Shown here: positions 61,777 to 64,000 of the stretch, in pieces
How the letters are laid out: every line of letters starts with the position of its first letter
How positions within the stretch are numbered: position 1 is the first letter of the stretch
IMG/VR virus record: IMGVR_UViG_3300028394_002328
Span: 248,001-312,000 of that record
Source: a virus
Length of the DNA stretch: 64,000 nucleotides
Strand: one strand, 5' to 3'
Made by a program: the position numbers and the translations under genes
The notes under the pieces: generated by a model
What the model was told of the DNA's origin: nothing
Databases searched by the model: none
The model's input: the letters and a program-made list of their open reading frames with translations, nothing else

Positions 61777-62315
61777 GCTTTATCCTTGTAAAAAATATGG
61801 TTACCGATTTTGTTGATTTTTTGATATGGCCATGCCGGGTGAACATATACAGCATGATAATACAATGCATCATGTAAACTGTCAAGTCTAAACCCTTCTA
61901 ACAACACTTTTTTGGCTACCGCATAACTTTCTTTATATGCTTCGTCCGTGGGTTTAGATTTAGTCTTACCTATGCAATACCAGCTAAATTGACATACTAC
62001 TTTTTCCATGATGACGTTCTTTTGGTAAACTACAGCACATACATCTTTAGGAAATCTAGGATCGTCTACACGGTTAAGGGTCACTTGAGCAACCGCAACC
62101 TTACCTTCAAATGATTCCTGAGCCGCTTCTTTGTAAATATTCATAGCCAAACAATCTAATGTTCTGTCTACATTTTTTGCTGACACATATGACCGTGGTT
62201 TGTCCAAAGCAACTTCTTGAACAGAACCAAACTTAAAAGCGGTTACTGCATTAATAAGTACAGCAAGTAATAGCACGCCGAAAATGCTATTAATCGTTCT
62301 GATTGAAAATTCCAT
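61773..62315 (-). CDS. SleB-type cell wall hydrolase (endolysin)
   Basis: 180 residues. An N-terminal signal-anchor helix (about 10-27) precedes a Hydrolase_2/SleB domain: LDCLAMNIYKEAAQESFEGKVAVAQVTLNRV with the catalytic Glu, FPKDVCAVVYQK, and CQFSWYC, ending with DALYYHAVYVHPAW. The family cleaves peptidoglycan glycan strands. The membrane anchor suggests a SAR-type endolysin. Start at 62315 has SD GGAG; an in-frame TTG upstream is less likely. Confidence 0.88.
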   Translation of the reverse strand: MEFSIRTINSIFGVLLLAVLINAVTAFKFGSVQEVALDKPRSYVSAKNVDRTLDCLAMNIYKEAAQESFEGKVAVAQVTLNRVDDPRFPKDVCAVVYQKNVIMEKVVCQFSWYCIGKTKSKPTDEAYKESYAVAKKVLLEGFRLDSLHDALYYHAVYVHPAWPYQKINKIGNHIFYKDKA

Positions 62316-62346
62316 TTTCAACTCCTTTTAGTAAAAGTAACTCGTT

Positions 62347-62363
62347 GGATGATTATATCATCC
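62347..62363 (-). promoter_or_regulatory. Palindrome over a -10 box before the endolysin gene
   Basis: GGATGAT TAT ATCATCC, a perfect 7-bp inverted repeat covering TATAAT on the minus strand (62357-62352). The -35 is weak (TTGCGT, 17-bp spacing), so an activator or a repressor bound at the palindrome may control it. Confidence 0.55.
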
Positions 62364-62395
62364 TTTCTATATCCACGCAATAGAAACGGGTTAGG

Positions 62396-64000
62396 TTAGT
62401 CTATCCAACAATCGCAGTTGCACTTGATAACTTCTTCAATTGCATCTGCTACATTGTAGACTGATGGTGACAAAACTGATGCGGTCAATGCCGCATTTAG
62501 ATTTGGTGGAATAATATTGCTGGCATTTGAACCAGCTAGACTTCCTGGTACAGCAGGGCCCCCAATATCAAGAGGCGTACCCTGCGAGCTTGGCCCATTA
62601 GTTATAACTGCAATGGGTTCTAATCCAGCTGGTCCGGCTTCTAAAATCGCAGATACTAACCCGGGTCTAGGGTTAACTGAGGGTTTAGCGATTCCATTGG
62701 CAGTAGAAGTTGTAGGTGATATGATTGGTTGAGCTGGTCCAGTTCCATTCTTAGCTGGCCCTAATAAATTTTTATTATTAGGATTACTTCGTGCTGTATT
62801 TAAAATCTGTTTAATAGGCGATATAGTCTGAGTTGTTGCTAATTTAAATTGAGTAGTATTAGGATCGTAATAGCCAATTGGCTGAGCAGATGAGTTGCTA
62901 GGCAGAGTAAAAGTAGTTGATGGATTATCCATGTCCCCGTTGATACCCGTAACTGTAATTCCCTCTATACCTGTAGGTAGTGTTCCATTAGAAATTAAAA
63001 TTTCTACCTCTTGTTGATCCAATTCACCTGGTATATTATTATCCAATTCTATACCAATCTCTTGTAATCTAGCACCATTTCTTTCCTGTCTCATCATTGC
63101 TACAATACTCTGACCACCAACTGTGGTTAGATCACTGATAGCTTCCAATGTTTGAGCATACATGTGGGGTAACGTACTTTTTGCAATAGTAGGGATCGAG
63201 TCAACAAATACATACTGACTAGTTGGATACAAATTTAACCAAGTATCACGAGTAGGACTAGGTACCGGGGGTATTCCTGTATATCTACTTCGTTGTTCTA
63301 TTGTAAGTTGTGTGCCAAATGCATCATATATAGTATTTAAATCTACGCTAAGTATAGGATTAATAGTTCGTATAACTGCTATCTCTGCATTAGCAGCATC
63401 AATATAATATTGTACTGCTGTATTCATTCCAGGCCATCCTGCACTACCATAAGTAGTTGGAGGATTGGCTATTGTTCCTGTAGGCACTACTACCGTAATA
63501 GGACCAGCTGAAGTTAATGCAACGGAAGTTATTCTGCCGTAAGTAGCTACATCATTGGGATCCGTACCAATAGTAGTACTACCTGTCCCGCCATTACTCA
63601 ATGTAATGCTAGGTGCGGCTGCACCTTCTCTACCATACCCTCCACCTGAATCAACTAGTGTGATTCCTGTAACTGTGTAATTCCCAAACCCATCATTAGT
63701 ATATTGAACAGAAACAGTACCAACTTCCCACGTAACCGCTAGATATAAATTTTTATAAGTGTTGACTAGAGTAGTAGTTTGTAATGATTGAATGCCTGAT
63801 TGAATATCATTCCATGCATATGGTAACCCACTCATACATCCTAAAAAGTCACTCATAGTATATGCGCCATATGGTCCACTTCCTAATGCAACTAAGTTGT
63901 ACGCTGTTGTAGATAAATCAGTATTAGTTGGTACATTTGTACCATTAACTTGATCTAACCCTTTTGTTGTTTCAATATTAAAAACTACTTGAGAAAATTT
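62396..64000 (-). CDS. Virion structural protein, 5' end beyond the window
   Basis: The frame is open from base 64000 inward, and 48 codons precede the first ATG at 63856, so at least 534 C-terminal residues are present and the start is missing. Composition is Gly/Thr/Pro/Asn rich with GxGxxxVTGITLVDSGGGYG-type beta repeats (residues 50-115 from the internal ATG), a helical centre and a long disordered C-terminus that ends CNCDCWID. Such proteins are known from the virions of large aquatic phages; an exact role (tail, neck or baseplate) cannot be given. Confidence 0.72.
   Translation of the reverse strand, partial: KFSQVVFNIETTKGLDQVNGTNVPTNTDLSTTAYNLVALGSGPYGAYTMSDFLGCMSGLPYAWNDIQSGIQSLQTTTLVNTYKNLYLAVTWEVGTVSVQYTNDGFGNYTVTGITLVDSGGGYGREGAAAPSITLSNGGTGSTTIGTDPNDVATYGRITSVALTSAGPITVVVPTGTIANPPTTYGSAGWPGMNTAVQYYIDAANAEIAVIRTINPILSVDLNTIYDAFGTQLTIEQRSRYTGIPPVPSPTRDTWLNLYPTSQYVFVDSIPTIAKSTLPHMYAQTLEAISDLTTVGGQSIVAMMRQERNGARLQEIGIELDNNIPGELDQQEVEILISNGTLPTGIEGITVTGINGDMDNPSTTFTLPSNSSAQPIGYYDPNTTQFKLATTQTISPIKQILNTARSNPNNKNLLGPAKNGTGPAQPIISPTTSTANGIAKPSVNPRPGLVSAILEAGPAGLEPIAVITNGPSSQGTPLDIGGPAVPGSLAGSNASNIIPPNLNAALTASVLSPSVYNVADAIEEVIKCNCDCWID

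Noticed and set aside
1-64000. Integrase, attachment site, insertion sequence or plasmid-type origin
   Set aside because: No recombinase, transposase or terminal repeats were seen; nothing points to a prophage or integrated element within the window.

Overview
The window is an AT-rich, densely packed segment of a large tailed-phage genome, almost certainly from an uncultured myovirus-like phage of a freshwater betaproteobacterium. The phage assignment rests on tail-fibre-like genes, an SleB-type endolysin, two dozen small phage-only genes, about twenty tRNAs with encoded CCA ends, HNH and GIY-YIG endonucleases and a recurring T4-like late promoter motif. The host assignment is inference. It comes from two Bug/TctC-type periplasmic binding proteins, a family greatly expanded in Burkholderiales, and from PhoX, PstS and porin-like genes. 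Both window edges cut a gene.

Layout. (1) 1-9.4 kb: clpP, small genes each behind a near-consensus sigma-70 promoter, a SWIM zinc finger protein, a metallophosphoesterase, a MazG-like protein, a 7Fe ferredoxin, holin-like membrane proteins, a HAD phosphatase and an AbrB-like protein. (2) 9.4-11 kb: translation factor IF-1, an Fe/Mn superoxide dismutase homologue with altered ligands, and an IscA-type carrier. (3) 11-19 kb: tail fibre and adhesin genes (including one of 1286 codons), a lectin-like protein and a papain-family peptidase. (4) 19-35 kb, mostly minus strand: small early genes, an SGNH hydrolase, a GIY-YIG protein, RNA polymerase omega, dCMP deaminase, two tRNA clusters, glycosyltransferases and HNH endonucleases. 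(5) 27.7-50.3 kb: an accessory island with three radical SAM enzymes, two PP-loop (asparagine-synthase-like) proteins, five Fe(II)/2-oxoglutarate-oxygenase-like proteins, two fatty-acid desaturases, three methyltransferase-like proteins, sulfotransferase-like proteins, a GNAT and two Bug proteins, followed by rubrerythrin, rubredoxin and an outer-membrane barrel. (6) 50.3-55.2 kb: coiled-coil membrane proteins and two large secreted proteins, one Asn/Thr/Ser-repeat rich. (7) 55.2-60.5 kb: a phosphate-starvation block of glycosyltransferase, metallophosphoesterase, PhoX and PstS, with two matching Pho-box promoters. (8) 60.5-64 kb: iscU, small genes, endolysin and a structural gene running off the window.

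How the genes may fit together. Sigma-70 promoters serve small, probably early genes, while TAAATA motifs sit 4-7 nt before the ATG of at least eleven genes that lack a Shine-Dalgarno. With T4 late-promoter geometry these would give leaderless transcripts, which is notable beside a phage IF-1 and a phage RNAP omega subunit. IscU, an A-type carrier and ferredoxin could supply Fe-S clusters to the radical SAM enzymes. PstS, PhoX and a PlcP/Agt-like pair could keep an infected, phosphate-starved host scavenging phosphate from outside and from its own phospholipids.
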